From the NCBI RefSeq assembly GCF_000208745.1, contig NC_030856.1, positions 3,947,747 through 4,011,746 of the forward strand: a stretch of 64,000 nucleotides of DNA, in the 5' to 3' direction. Both the position numbers and the translations under genes were made by a program. Source of the DNA: Theobroma cacao. Lineage: Eukaryota; Streptophyta; Magnoliopsida; Malvales; Malvaceae. Of the stretch, positions 26,007-38,579 are shown piece by piece (position 1 is the stretch's first letter; every line of letters starts with the position of its first letter). The notes under the pieces are model-generated. The model was not told the DNA's origin, ran no database searches, and saw only the letters and a list, made by a program, of their open reading frames with translations.

Positions 26007-28059
26007 CACCTCCAACCGGCCCCACCCCAAGGTAACATCTTCCAGCAAAACTATGCCATTCCAACGCCGCGACAAACAACGCAGCCCAGCAACCAAGCCT
26101 TCAAATATCCACCTGCACACACATACCCACAAGCCATAAACCCCCCACTAAAAACTACCCACCGCGACTGGCGATCATCTCTCCACTCAGTCTACATCTC
26201 GAACTTGAGTCGAAGAATCACCAGGCAAGGACTCAAAGAGGTTTTTGATGCTTATGGCAAAGTAAGGGACGTCTTCATCTCCAACAGACAAAGCCAAGCC
26301 AAAGTCACCACCTTCGCTTTTGTCAGGTACAAAGAGCTACGAGAGATGGACAGAGCTTGTACCCATGGAAATGGAAAGAGACTCGATGGGCATTATATTG
26401 TTGTCAAAAAAGCTGAGTATGGATGGGACCAAAGAAAGGTAAGAACATAACCAAGCCATACTAGACGACCTAGCCAAGCCAACGAAAGCAAACAGCCAGC
26501 ACAATGACCATCAAAATACCGCACAAGGCCAAGCTCACCAAGAAATGATAGAACTTATCTCCAGGTCCTACAAAGCAGCCTACAATTGCAACCACCACAA
26601 CCACCACAGCAGCAAGCCAGCTTTAACATTGAGGTATGCCAAGAAGAATTCGAATGGCTCAACCGCAGTACTGTAGGCACACTATCAAGCTACGTCTACC
26701 ACCAGATCCTTCAAGAGATTTTTGCAGAGGAAGGATATCAATGTGTGAGCAAGCCGATGGGGGGGCAAAAACGTTCTTCTCACCTTCTGTCTCAAGGAAG
26801 ACCTGAAGGCTTGCACCGAAGAACACAGAGCATGGCTTAACCTCTGGTTCGAATCCATTGTCCCCTGGAAAAATGCAACCCCTCCTGCTGAGAGGCTAAC
26901 ATGGCTAAGAGTTGATGGTGTCCCGATCAACCTGTGGACTGAAGCACTCTTCAGTGAAATTGGGGAACAATGTGGCTCCTTCATCATGATAGATGAGGAC
27001 ACCTACCACCGTCGACGATACGACTTTGCTCGAATGCTCATCTCTGTCAAAAAAACCACTGCTGTTCCCACCTCAGTTACTTTCAAAGCAAATGGAGGAG
27101 TTTACAAGGTCCATGTAAAAGAAAAAGATGTGCAAGACATTCCTAAACCCCATAGCTTCGACGGAGCTCCGACGACATCTCACCCCTTAATTCAAACCAA
27201 GCAGCACAGTGACAGCGGGCAACGGTCTATTGGATGGGACTTGTCAGAACAGCAGGGCTCGAGTAGAGCAGCCTGCAAAACTCAGAGTGAACACTGTACA
27301 AGAACTGATAGCCTCAGGACTGTCCATCTCGAGCCCATCAAAACACGGAGTAGCACCATAACGGCTCCCCCAATCAACCTACAAAACAAAAGTCCCACCC
27401 ATGCTTCTAGTTTGCAGTCTCCACCCTATCACCAACTAAGCTCACAAAATAACCCCACACAAGTAAACCCACCATCACACAACTCAAGCCAAAAGATATC
27501 CAACTTTGTATCATGGCCAATGCTCAAGCCCACCAACCCAACCAACTCAACCAGAAAAGCAAAGCAATCCAAAAAGACAACAGCCTTGAAAACCCAATGA
27601 GGTAGCTCAGTAAAAAATAAAGCAGTAGTGTCACTCAACCCGTATGCCCAGGATCTTCACTCCTCAAACAATGACTTTATGCCACTTTCAAAGCTTCGGG
27701 CAAAAATAAGAGCGAGAAAAAAGGACAAAAGAGTCATTCTTCAACTCAAGAAGTTAAGAAAACTCAAAAAGTGCCTTGATCCAAAAAAAGAACAAAGTAA
27801 AAAAAAAAGGGATCCGGGCAAAGAATCCAGAGGGAGGAAACAACAGAAAAAAAGGAAAGCCCACACGAAGACAAGTGACCTTATAGAACCGAAAAACTGT
27901 TCAACAAGTGAAACAGAGAGAAACTCCACTGTATTAGAAGAAGCAAGAAAGACGCTCAACATATGTTCATTACTAGGGCTTGTCTTTGAAAATGATGATG
28001 ACACAACTATCCAATACTTCTCAGAGTCTCTGGTCGACTCCACCAAGAAGGCTAAATGA
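26007..28059 (+). pseudogene. LINE ORF1 (RRM plus DUF4283-like nucleic-acid-binding protein), broken
   Basis: The N-terminal part has an RRM: VYISNLSRRITRQGL, then VFISNRQ and TFAFVRYKE, the RNP2 and RNP1 motifs. After a Gln/Pro-rich linker comes a DUF4283-like domain (GGKNVLLTF, WFESIVPWKN, WLRVDGVPINLW, RRRYDFARMLIS). A Lys/Arg-rich segment and a short C-terminal helix (LGLVFENDDD) end it. Lesions: in-frame stops at 26448-26450 and 26505-26507, a frame change at a seven-G run (26759-26765) and a TGA at 27598-27600. The true start is unclear: an in-frame TAA at 26004-26006 precedes the open part, and another frame is open from 25837. Normal role: binding the element's RNA. Confidence 0.75.
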
Positions 28060-28098
28060 TTTCGCCAAGTGTGATAAGCGTCTCCCCACTCTTCCACC

Positions 28099-31000
28099 AT
28101 GATTAATGTTATCTCATGGAATATCAGGGGCTTAGGATCGAGGATTAAGCGAAGAGTAGTGAAAAGGCTTGTTACCTCCCAAAAAGCAAAAATACTTTTC
28201 TTACAAGAGACAAAAAGGAACACTATGGACCCCTTATTTGTCAAATCCTTATGGAAAAAAGAGAGATTTTCTTATGAGATGGCAGCCTCCATAGGTGCGG
28301 TAGGTGGACTCATTACCATTTGGTCAGAAGACTTTTTTGAGACCTCCTGTTGTAGTCCAACAAAGATATATCCTTACCTCCGGAATCATTAAACCTGTCA
28401 ACTTCCCATGTTCGTTTCTGAATATCTACGCACCAAATTGCTCAGTGGAAAGAGCTAGTCTATGGGTTGAAATTTTAGAGCTCAAAAGTCAAATAACGGG
28501 GTCTCTGTGTGTTTGTGGTGACTTTAATATCATCAAGACTGTTGATGAGAAAACAAGAGACAACTTGGATCTCACTGGTATGGCTCAATTCTCTGATTTT
28601 ATCAATGATATGAATCTTATTGATATTCTCCTTTCTGGAGGGTTGTTTACGTGGACAGATAATAGGGAGGCCCCAACCAAATGCCGCCTCGATCGTTTTC
28701 TTATCAGCAGCGAGATTATCCTCAGCTTCCCTGCGATTTTACAGAAAATACTCTCAAGATCCCTCTCTGACCATAATCCCATCACACTCATTGTTGACCA
28801 AAGGAATTGGGGTCCAAAACCCTTTCGATTATTTTCCCACTGGCTCGAAAATAAAGAATTTGTCGCTTTCTTGAAAAGCACATGGGATTTGATCAATCAA
28901 GAAAATAGTGGCTTTGGTGGTCTTTTTGGAAAAATGAAGAGGCTTAAACTCTCAGTAAAAGCTTGGCAACAACAACATCATGCTGAAGATGGGAAAATGA
29001 TCACCATCCTTGAGAACGACATTGATACCCTAGAAAAAGAAACAGAAAAGAGGGAACTCTCTATACCTGAAAAAGCCAACCACACCAACCTTAAACCAAA
29101 ACTTTGGCACCTGTACAAACGAGAGGAGCAATCATGGTTACAAAAATCACGGCTGCAATGGACTAAATTAGGTGATCGTAACACCAAGTTTTTCCACATT
29201 ACAGCCTCAAACAGAAGGAGAAAGAACTCAATCCATCAGATACAGAGAAACTGGACCTTTATCTATGACCCCATCGGCATAAAAAATGAGGTACTCTGTC
29301 ACTTCAAAACTTTTTTTCTTAGGCAAGATACCTTGAAAATTAAAGAGTTTAATTGCCAATTTAGACAACTCAGTGCTGACCAAAATAGCAACCTTGAAGC
29401 ACCTTTCACTAAGGAAGAAGTCTATTTAGCCATTCAACAGTGTGATGGGAACAAAGCTTCTGGCCCAAACGGCTTTAACATGGAGATCTTTAAGAAACAG
29501 TGGCCACTTTTCAAAGAAAAAATTCTTGCTTTTATGGAAATTTTCTACAGTACCAAGAAATTCAACAAAAATATAAATTCTTCTTTTATTACCTTGGTCT
29601 CAAAAATAAGCAGTCCTACTTTGATCTCTCACTTTAGGCCCATAAGCCTTGTAGGTTGCATCTATAAAATTTTAGCAAAAGTTCTTGCTAACAGGCTCAA
29701 AGTGGTGATCGGATCTGTCATTGGTGAAAACCAATTTGCTTTTTCCAAAGGGAAGCAGATTCTTGATTGTTACTTAATAGCTAGTGAGCTTATTGACTAT
29801 ATGAAAAAAACCAAAAAAAACGGTCTCATGTTCAAAGCTGATTTTGAAAAGGCTTTTGATAGTGTTGAATGGGACTACTTGGATTTAATCATGCAACTCA
29901 TGAATTTTGGTCTAAGATGGCGAGGTTGGATCAGGCAATGTGTTACTACTGCTAGCATTTCAATCCTTGTGAATGGCACCACTACTGCTCAATTTTCTGC
30001 TCAAAGAGGACTTAGGCAAGGATGTCCTCTTTCCCCCTTTCTCTTCAATATTGTTGTTGAATCTCTTAGCATCCTTCTTAACAAGGCTAATAATCTGGGA
30101 GTCTTTGAAGGAGTCAAAATTGAGAGCTCTGACATTGCTATTTCTCATCTGCAATTTGCAGATGACACCTTGCTTTTTTGTAGACCTCACTCTGATCAGA
30201 TTACAAATATTGCAAGGATTCTACGAATTTTTCAATCAGTTTCAGGGCTCAAAATCAATTTCTCTAAGAGTTGTCTAATGGGCATTGGTATCGATGATTC
30301 TCTGTTGAGTTCTTAGGCTTCAATGATCAACTGCAAGGTGGGAGCCCTCCCCACGAATTATCTCAGGTTACCGTTAGGAGCTAATCTTCGCCCAATGGGA
30401 ACTTGGCAGCCCATCATTGACAAATTTAATTCAAGATTAGCTGGCTGGAAAGGACAATTTCTCTCTATGGGAGGCAGGCTTACACTTATCAACTCAGTTC
30501 TCTCAAGCCTCCCCCTCTTTTACCTCTCCATTTTTCGTCTTCCAACCATGGTCAAACAAAAACTTGAAGCTATTCAAAGAAACTTTCTCTGGTTTGGTTC
30601 TTCCAAGAAAAAGAAAATTCATTATGTCAACTGGTCCACTGTTAGTAACCCAAAAACTCAAGGAGGATTGGGAATCATTGATTTAGAGCTAAAAAATAGA
30701 GCTCTTCTCAACAAATGGCTTTTGAGGTATGCAAATGAGCCTGATAGGATATGGAGGCAAGTTGTATCTGCAAAAAACAAGTTGAAACCGGACTGTTTGA
30801 TTCCTATTGACAAACCTCACAAGCCTTCCTCCCTTTGGAATCACATCATGAAGCCAATGGACCCAGCAAACAAATATCATGAACTTGTAACCAAAGGGTT
30901 TACTCACTCTCTCGGTAAAGGCACCACCATCCGCTTTTGGGAAGACTTTTGGGTTGACGACTCCATTCTGGCCACCAAATTTCCACGCATTTATGTACTG

Positions 31001-32272
31001 GCAATAAGCAAGAAAGCCACGATTGCTGAATTAGGAAGCTGGGTCGAAGGAAATTGGAGGTGGGATGTTAAGTTAAGAAGGCAGCCTTTTAGCTGGGAGC
31101 AAAATCAGTGGAGAGATTTCACTACCTTCATTAAGAATTTTCAACCTCACCCCACTGACAAAGATATAGTGGTGTGGAAGAAAACTACTAGTGGTCTCTA
31201 CACTTCTTCCTCTTTTATTAAAGCAAGCCATGGTACCCCCCCTAGCTCTACAAGTTTTTGGAAAAATATTTGGATTGGCTACGCTCCCCTGAAAGTTGAA
31301 ACTTTCTGTTGGCAAACCCTCCATGGGAAAATAGCTACCAAATTTGTTTTGATGCATCGGGGAGTTCTTGCGGTTGATGACGCTAATTGCTCATTTTGCA
31401 CCTCTCAACTCGAGACTCCTTTTCATGTCCTCTTTCATTGCACCATTGCTTGGAAAACATGGTCTTCTTGTTGTTGCTTATGGGGTATCACTTGGGTTCA
31501 ACCTGGTGATGTTTTGTCTTTTTTTAAGGCATGGTTTGAACTTCCCATGCCTACAGGCAAGAGAGATACATGGAGAATGCTCTTCTTTGCAACACTTTGG
31601 ACACTTTGGCTTTGTAGAAATGAGGTTATTTTCAGAGGGAAAAGCTTCAGTCCAAACAAAATGAGAGACATCGCCCTTTTACGCCACATGCTTTGGTGTC
31701 GAGGGAAATGGGAACTTGGCCATGTTCCTGTTGACCTATGTCTCATGGAGCCTCTTTGCTCCAACATCAACACTAAAAGGAAGAACCAAAGAATGGCTAC
31801 CAATTGGTCAACTCCACCACCTAGAACTCTTAAACTCAACACAGATGGCGCAGCAAAAGGCAAACCCGAACTTGCTGGTATTTGAGGAGTGATTAGGGAT
31901 CACCATGGCTTCATTCGGGGAACATTCTCTGAAAACATTGGTATTGAGGACTCAAATTTTACTGAATTTAATGCCATACGGGAAGGAATCAGCTTATTCT
32001 TTTCATCTCCCTGGGCTGCCACTCATTCTCTAGTTATGGAAAGCGACTCTGCCAATGCTATCAATTGGGCGCAACACCACTGCAAAGTCCCTTGGCGGAT
32101 GAAAAATATTTCGAATGCCATTGAAACTTTCTTGCGTAAAAGCACAAGAATCACTTTCAAGCATGTAATGAGGGAAGCCAATAAGGTTGCAGACGGATTG
32201 GCCAAAGCAGGGGTATTAAGAGACTCAAACTTCAAAGCCTACTTTCAAAACCAACAGGGGGAGAGTACATGA
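28099..32272 (+). pseudogene. LINE ORF2 (endonuclease, reverse transcriptase, zinc knuckle, RNase H), broken
   Basis: Starts 40 bp after ORF1. The apurinic-like endonuclease shows SWNIRGLG, LQETK, NIYAPN, GDFNI and LSDHNPI. Reverse transcriptase motifs include FRPISLVGCIYKI, KADFEKAFDSV, GLRQGCPLSPFLFN and the catalytic FADD in LQFADDTLLF. Downstream come a zf-RVT-like Cys/His region (CSFCTSQLETPFHVLFHC) and RNase H with the acidic residues in NTDGA, TEFNAIREG, ESDSAN and KVADGLAKAG. Three lesions: a frame change at a six-T run (28333-28338) in the endonuclease, TAG at 30314-30316 and TGA at 31883-31885 where relatives have Gly. All catalytic motifs themselves are preserved. It would perform target-primed reverse transcription if intact. 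Confidence 0.88.
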
Positions 32273-32518
32273 ACTATTCCTCCATTGCAAAGGCTTTATT
32301 ATTTTGGTTAACCTTCAACTACCCCTATGTTTTTTCTTTTGAATATGATTTCTCACTTCATCCTCTGTTTGTCATGCTTTGTACCTCAATGCTGGAAGTA
32401 GCAGATCTCTTTTTTTGTAATCTGCTACTCTTTTGCATGGCATTCTTGAAGTGCCTTTTGTAATCTCCTCTTGCGAGATCCCTTGTGATTAATAAATACT
32501 ACCTTTCAAAAAAAAAAA

Positions 32519-32530
32519 CTACTTCGATTA
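32519..32530 (+). repeat. 3' target-site duplication of the LINE
   Basis: CTACTTCGATTA follows the A-tail and repeats the sequence at 25782-25793. The preceding A residues are shared with the tail. Confidence 0.85.
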
Positions 32531-33020
32531 GATTGCAGTGGTGAGTGTTTATCAAATGAATTTCAACAATATCTCACTAACAATGGGATAATTTTCAAAA
32601 ATATTTATTAACATAATTATTGACTTATAAATAAAAATAATAATGGAAGATATTTAATTATAAATATAAAAATTAAAATTTTTAATTCTTTATTTATAAT
32701 TAATTATAATTATGAGATAATTATATTACTCTATGTGATTAGGATTTTTTATTTTATTATTAATTTTTTAATTAAAGATGGATAATAATAAAATAGAATA
32801 ATCATAATTTGACACGAACTAGTAATTATAATTAAATAAATAAATTATTATTTAATTATAATTGTAAGTAAAAAATATTAATTTAATTTTAATTAATTAA
32901 ATTAAAACAAATTTTAAGAGAGAAATGTCTCTCTTATTTTTATGAGACTAAAAATCACGTTATAAATATATGATTTTGACCAAAATCCGAACCACGAAGA
33001 TAGCCAAACTCCATCTCTCT
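32531..33020. other. AT-rich intergenic DNA
   Basis: Very AT-rich (TTAATTATAAT-type runs) with no open frame of note. It continues the gene C 3' flank interrupted by the LINE and then passes into transposon remains. Confidence 0.4.
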
Positions 33021-33029
33021 CTCTAATTT

Positions 33030-33395
33030 TTTTCTTCTTGCTTACATTAGCAACTTTCTACCAGCCTCATGCAAATTGTCATAGAATATTGAGAGAAAAG
33101 TATCTAGTTACCATCTTGAAAAGTATTCCATACCTAATCTACTCTAGATTTGAGATTGAAAAATCCTTGAAGAATAAGTGATCATTCAAATTGGTCGAGA
33201 ATTCCAACAATTAGCATGGTGGTGAATTTACTATGATTCACTAGGAGGGGAAAATCAAATATATTCTAAGTACGAAGTTGGTAATATCTCTTACTTTTGA
33301 TTCTTTTATATTGATGCAATTATTATTTGATTTGCATGATGTATGATTGTGAATTTTTCCTTGTGTAAATTAGATTAATCGCTTCATTGTTCAGA
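33030..33395 (+). repeat. dispersed repeat, inverted copy at 40885-41225
   Basis: About 360 bp, including CTAGTTACCATCTTGAAAAG, AAATTGGTCGAGAATTCCAA and TGATGCAATTATTATTTGAT, recur as the reverse complement at 40885-41225. The pair brackets the gypsy-derived region. It is probably LTR or other transposon sequence, but no ends could be fixed. Confidence 0.65.
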
Positions 33396-33579
33396 CAGAC
33401 ACTGACAGTGGTTTGAAATTTTATCTCAAAACAAGCACTTGTGTCAACTTCCTTGTCTTTATCTGAACATCTCGAATCACAATCTCACCCCTTTCTTGTC
33501 AAGCCTTCATAGTTTTTTAATACTTGATCCTCTATCATGTTTAAAACATCTTAAAAACTTACATAGTTATAAAATTCAT

Positions 33580-34232
33580 AGTTTTTTCCCTTACAAAGAT
33601 GACAAAGTTGTCCCTTGGAGTTATAATTGCAACATACAGGTTTTAAATATGAAGAAATGTTTCATTCCCATTTTATATCTATATAAACTTACATAACTAT
33701 GTATTTTATGATGGCACCGAAGGACCAGGAAAAAACTACTTTTATAACTATGTGGGGAACCTTTTGTTATAAAGTAATGCCATTTGATTTGAAAAATGTC
33801 GGAGCAATTTATCAACAGGCCATGGTGACTCTTTTCCACGACATGATGCATAAGGAAGTCGAAGTATATGTGGATGATATGATACGTTGGAATCGAATTG
33901 CATAACCTTTGATCAAAAATGTCATAAATGCCAGATATATGTAGACAAGATCTACACTCATGTAACTTCATTGCATGTTTTGATATCATCATGGCCTTTC
34001 TCAATGTAGGGCATGGATGTGATCGGGTTAATAACTCTGAAAGCATCAAAAGGGCATCGATTCATTCTGGTTGTAATCAATTACTTCACCAACTGGGTGG
34101 AGGTAGTGTCTTATGCCAATGTGACTCAGAAAATGGTATATAAATTCATCTAAAAAGAGAAAATATGCCGCTATGGTCTTCAATAAAGGATCATTACAGA
34201 TAATGCTAGTAATCTCAACTGTTCAATGATGG
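33580..34232 (+). pseudogene. Ty3/gypsy pol remnants (reverse transcriptase and integrase pieces)
   Basis: In order on plus: a PYKDDKVVPW segment (about 33590), a reverse transcriptase piece (33699-33890: KTTFITMWGTFCYKVMPF, then VEVYVDDMI with the catalytic YVDD) and, after a deletion of RNase H and the connection domain, an integrase piece (33908-34232: CHKCQIYVDKI, DVIGLITLKASKGHRFILVV, ITDNASNLN). There are stops, for example TAG in place of Trp before GMDVIG. The order matches gypsy pol (RT before integrase). Heavily deleted and inactive. Confidence 0.8.
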
Positions 34233-34343
34233 AGGTTTAGGGACTTTAAAGGTGATTTTTGCAAGCATTCTGTTTTCGATAGGCTTTTCCTTTTCTTCAT
34301 AGAAAATGGTTAAAAGCCTTAGCTTCACTGAGTGAGTTGAATT

Positions 34344-36301
34344 CTATGATAAATCTTCCACTATCACATTCACTGTTGGCTCCGGAGCTTCTACATAAAA
34401 TTCAATCCTTGATTTATCCATCATTCTTTGTACCTCCTCTCGGAACGAGTTACAATCTTGAATTAAATGCCTCACACACCCTTTGTGATATAAGCAATAC
34501 AGACCTTGGGTATTTTTCGAATCATTCATGTAGAAACAGTGTGGCCAAATTTTAAACATGTTGGTTTTTATCAAAACTTCAAGCACTCTTTCCATAGGAG
34601 TTTCCACCTCTTAAACATTCCTTTTAATGTACGTATCCCCTTCTATCACACTCACTCCAACTTCAGCATGGTTTGGCAATGGGTTGTTATTAACACCCTA
34701 TTCTAGCTTTTTTTCAAAATTTAAGAACCCTACCTTAATCAGGCCTTGCACCTTATATTTGAAGGCTATACAGTTCTCGATCGAATGACCTTCAACTCAA
34801 TAGTGATAATCACAATGAGCGGTAGCATCATACCATTTTGGGAATAAAAGTTTTAATGGCTCTATGTATAAAGGCGCCACCAAATGATTTGAAACCAGTT
34901 GTGTGAAAAGTTCAGCATATGATATTGGAATTAGGTTGAACTACACCTTCTCTTGCCTATTTCGTCATCCTCTTGATTCACTAGCTATATTATTAGAAAA
35001 TGTTGCGAGTTGTGTGGTTGAAACTGAGACAAGTGTAGGAGCAGAAGGGCGAATATTTGCAGGGTAGGGTGTCGTTGGATAAGAGCATATGGATAAGGGT
35101 TATGTAAGGCATTTGGCATTGGTGGGTACAAGTATAGACTTTGATAATTATTCTTCACTGTTGGGTAATAAGGGTATGGTTGATATGGTTGGTAAAGGTT
35201 GTAAATCCCATATTGTGGTTGTCCTAAAGAGATGGCCCGAGTTTCTCCTTCTTTCTTATTGAAAGTATTCCTTTTCTTCATGCTTGTTGTCTCACTTCCT
35301 TCCATTTTACCTTGCTTGATAACACTCTCGATCATTTTCCTCGAAATCATCATATTAGTAAAGTTCGTTGTGGCACTACCGACCAACCGCTCATAGTAAG
35401 TTGCTCTCAAAGTATTAACAAACATCATGGTGGTCTCTTTCTCGGTCAAAGGCTGTTGAACTTGAGAAGCTATATTCCTCCACCTTTGAGCATACTCTTT
35501 GAAGCTTTTTGTGGGTTTCTTCTCCATATTTTGTAAAGAGAAACGATCTAGAGCCATATATATAACATGCTTATATTGGGCCACAAATGCCCGAGCAAGG
35601 TCTTTCCATGTGTGAATTCGATTACGGTCTAATTGAACGTACCATTTTGCTACAGCACCTATGAGGTTGTCTTGAAAGCAATTGATCAAAAGCTTGTCAT
35701 CAAGTGCATACACAACCATCCTCCTGTAATACATAATTATATGTGTGACTGAGTATTTGGTACCATCATACTTTTTAAAATTCGAAATTTTGAATTTTGG
35801 AAGGATGACCACATCTTGTACAAGACAAAGTTCTATTGCGTCCATAGAACAGTACATACCCATCTTTTCTACCATGCACAACCTTTCCTCTAACAGGTCG
35901 TACTTCTGATGGGTATCATAGTTATCCTTTAATTCAACGGAACCACACTTAAGTTTTTCTTGTTCTTTCAAATCATCCAAATTAGGCACGAAAATAGGAT
36001 CTGAAGGACTTGTTCCTCCAATTGACCTTGGTTGAACATAGGTCAAAGGTAGTCTCGTAGGCAAAGACACTCTGAAAAGTGGATATGGGCCCATTTACGG
36101 CATAGGGACTAAAGCATTTCTCACTAGTGGTGGGGTAAATCTTGATGGATATGTAGGCTCTACATTGGCCTCCGAAGATAGTATCTCTTCTGGTGTACTA
36201 GAACTCCCCATCACTCTCTTTCCTTTATCAGTTGACATTAGCTCCAAAATCCTAGCTAACTGACCCATGATTTCCTCTTGGTTCTTTTTGATTTTGTCCA
36301 T
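34344..36301 (-). pseudogene. Ty3/gypsy gag polyprotein, degraded
   Basis: Read on minus: MDKIKKNQEEIMGQLARI, a short linker with a stop, then a retrotransposon gag domain (KFKISNFKKYDGTKYSVTHI, LINCFQDNLIGAVAKWYVQL, TWKDLARAFVAQYKH, SFKEYAQRWRNIASQVQ), a Tyr/Pro-rich stretch and, toward 34344, zinc-finger-like segments (HCDYHY...EGHSIENC and CLYHKGCVRHLIQDC). A stop interrupts the first of these. The main open part is 36094-34985 (369 codons). It lies on the strand opposite the pol pieces at 33.6-34.2 kb, so the two are either from different elements or separated by an inversion. Confidence 0.82.
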
Positions 36302-36646
36302 CGTTTCTAAGTGTTAGTCCCCTATGACCTTTGAGCGGGCTTTTGTGTTGTTTCTATGAAGGATTCGGTTCTTTGGAATTTTGTTCTTTACAATCATTTT
36401 CATAAGTTAGAATTTTATTTGATTAAATAAATGCTAACAAATACATATATTTTTTCATTCCTTTGTTAGATGAATCATGTGATTGTAATGCAAGTGAAAA
36501 ATATTGAAAAGAAAACTAAGAAAAATATTGGCCATCCAACAACAATTCCGATAAGAAATCTATATCTATAAAACTGAATATCTGATTACATCTATGTTCA
36601 AACATTTACACCATTGCTTTCAAAAAGAAAAACTAACTTTATCATA

Positions 36647-36910
36647 CTAGTCTCGTGCCACCCTAAGATGATTAATCAATGGCTCACTTAACTCGTCTTT
36701 CGGAAGGATTTCTCGCCTAAGCTCTTCTGTTTTGTCTACCATTTCTCTTTCCTTGGAAGCTACTTCCCTCATCTGTATCATTATCCAATCCATTTTAACT
36801 TCCTTCCTTTGAAGATTTTGTTCACACAAGTCACCTCTTTCACTTATCTGAAAATATTCTTGCCTAATAGCTTCATATTGTCCCTTATAACCTTCCATGT
36901 CGGTCTCCAT
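36647..36910 (-). pseudogene. coiled-coil C-terminal part of the ORF preceding gag
   Basis: An open segment of 87 codons, rich in Glu, Lys, Arg and Leu (for example EGYKGQYEAIRQEYFQ and REMVDKTEELRREI), predicted to be coiled coil. It lies between the PMD-like region (37.3-38.5 kb) and gag on the same strand, the expected position of that ORF's tail. No catalytic motif is seen. Confidence 0.5.
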
Positions 36911-37269
36911 TAAGTTGCAATCGTTCCTCAGCCCTCGTATGGTTTGTTCTTACCATTGTACTTTGTTTTGCAAAGTTCCATTAATGTTTTGTATCTATTG
37001 AATTATGGCCATCAAGGAAGAAGTTGTTCAATTTGATCCCTCGAACTTATTTTTCCATTCATCCCGCTCTTCTAAGGCCCTTCGCACTTTTCTTGTTGTT
37101 TTTTTCTTCACCTCATCCAACTCATCTTTTTATCTTCGTTTCATTTTCGCCATTTCTTTCTCAAGTTTCTTTCTAACCAATTCATTTTCTTGGAGGACAT
37201 CTTGTGGTTCTAGTTTCACTAGGAGTTTTGATGCATTTTTTGGAGGATATACAACATTCTTAACCTTCT

Positions 37270-38520
37270 GAGCATGCCATGCTAGATATCCCGGTGATAA
37301 CCTCATTAGTGAATCTTCATTGATCTACTTTACTTGTCTTCTTCTAATCTTGTGCAATTTCTTGGATTTTCTTCAAAGTTCCTGACTCCCCATATGCGAA
37401 TTTTAACTGATTATGCTGATGGGCTATGGGCATAAATTGTTCGGACCCAAATTGCCTTCATACCATTATCGGGGCACAACTAATTACCCCCGAAGGTCCC
37501 ATCAGTGGTATTTATGGCTGATCCCCGCACTTATACATCACTTGCATTCTAAGCATCCAAGGAACTCTCCAAGTCACCTCGGCACTTATCAACTTTCTAA
37601 GCCTAGCAATCCATTCTTCTTTTCTCTTGCAAATTGGCTATTCACTCTCACAGAATTCAAGGATCAGGCAACTTGTAGACAAAAAGGGTTTTTGAAATTT
37701 ACTCACCTTGCACTCAAAGTGGCTTTTGATCCATATAGTGAAAAGCTAAGCACACCTGATAAAATGTCGTTCACCTTTGCATTGACTGTAATTTAACAAT
37801 CTGAAAGTTTTTGCTAAAATTGAGGAAGCTGGGTTGATGTTCCTTATCACCTGGTCAAAGAAATCTATTACTGATACTTCAACATGACCTAGAACTTTCG
37901 AGAAAACCACCAACCCCGTATATCACCATTGCCAAGGCTAGAAGACCTTACTCATCTTCCATATGTTTCTTAATGTAGCCATTCAAGAAGCTCTACGAAA
38001 GGCATTCAGTGTTTCCTTTCTTTTTCAAATGATGATCTATGCCACCTCCTCAGTGGCCATATCTAACAACTTGGCCAACTTTCTCCGATGTATGGTCTTC
38101 TATGCTCTCTAACATATTTTATCTGGTTGCATCGGCTCTATATGGAGTAGTGAGGAATATTCTTCTATGGTTGGTGTCATGTCCACTTCATTGAACACGA
38201 AGTAATGATATGAAGGATCCCAAAACTGAATGATAACCTTAAGCATTTGATCATCCACAAGTACGTAAAGAAGCCATGCAATATGCCCATACTTACTATG
38301 AAAACTGTCTCGGTTGACGCGTCTCCACTACTCTCAGATACCTATCATCTCTGCAAAGTCATTCTACTTGAGGTCGAGGTGAACTCTCTCTGAGAAAGTC
38401 AAGACATGGCCTTGGGCCAAACAATCCCCTTCATCTTGCTGAACTTGCCTCATTTGTATATTTATCTCATAATCATTTTTGTATTTGTTGAGTGAACCCG
38501 CTGAAGATGATGCCATGGCT
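37270..38520 (-). pseudogene. plant mobile domain (PMD)-like ORF upstream of gypsy gag, degraded
   Basis: Starting at a MASSSAGS-type Met (38517), shifting frames on minus give pieces typical of PMD/aminotransferase-like proteins: IIQFWDPSYHYFVFNEVDMTP and PTIEEYSSLL (about 38240-38130), VLGHVEVSVIDFFDQV with RNINPAS (about 37905-37800), then WRVPWM, MYKCGDQP and IPLMGPSGVISCAP (about 37560-37460). Frameshifts and stops are frequent. Some plant gypsy elements of the Tat/Ogre type carry an extra ORF before gag; linking this copy to them is inference. The domain match is by recall of the family pattern, not a search. Confidence 0.6.
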
Positions 38521-38579
38521 ATAATCGAGATCTCTTTGGTTAATAGGTGTTGTGCAGCCAATATTTCTCTTATATGCAA

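Larger units (their letters stand above)
25794..32518 (+). mobile_element. full-length L1-type LINE with A-tail and target duplications
   Basis: About 6.7 kb bounded by the repeat AAACTACTTCGATTA, with a 3' A-tail at 32508-32518. It has a GC-richer leader, an ORF1 coding for RNA-binding proteins and an ORF2 with endonuclease, reverse transcriptase, zinc-binding and RNase H parts, in the order usual for plant L1 elements that carry RNase H. Only about seven disabling changes are visible over 6 kb and the target duplication is exact, so the insertion looks fairly recent, although the copy is defective. Confidence 0.9.

Noticed and set aside
25837..26139. Pro/Thr/His-rich 100-codon open frame at the LINE 5' end
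   Set aside because: It is out of frame with the RRM region and looks like low-complexity leader sequence; kept only as a note on the unclear ORF1 start.
37413..37796. 127-codon plus frame
   Set aside because: The minus strand here carries the PMD-like pattern, so the plus frame is a shadow.
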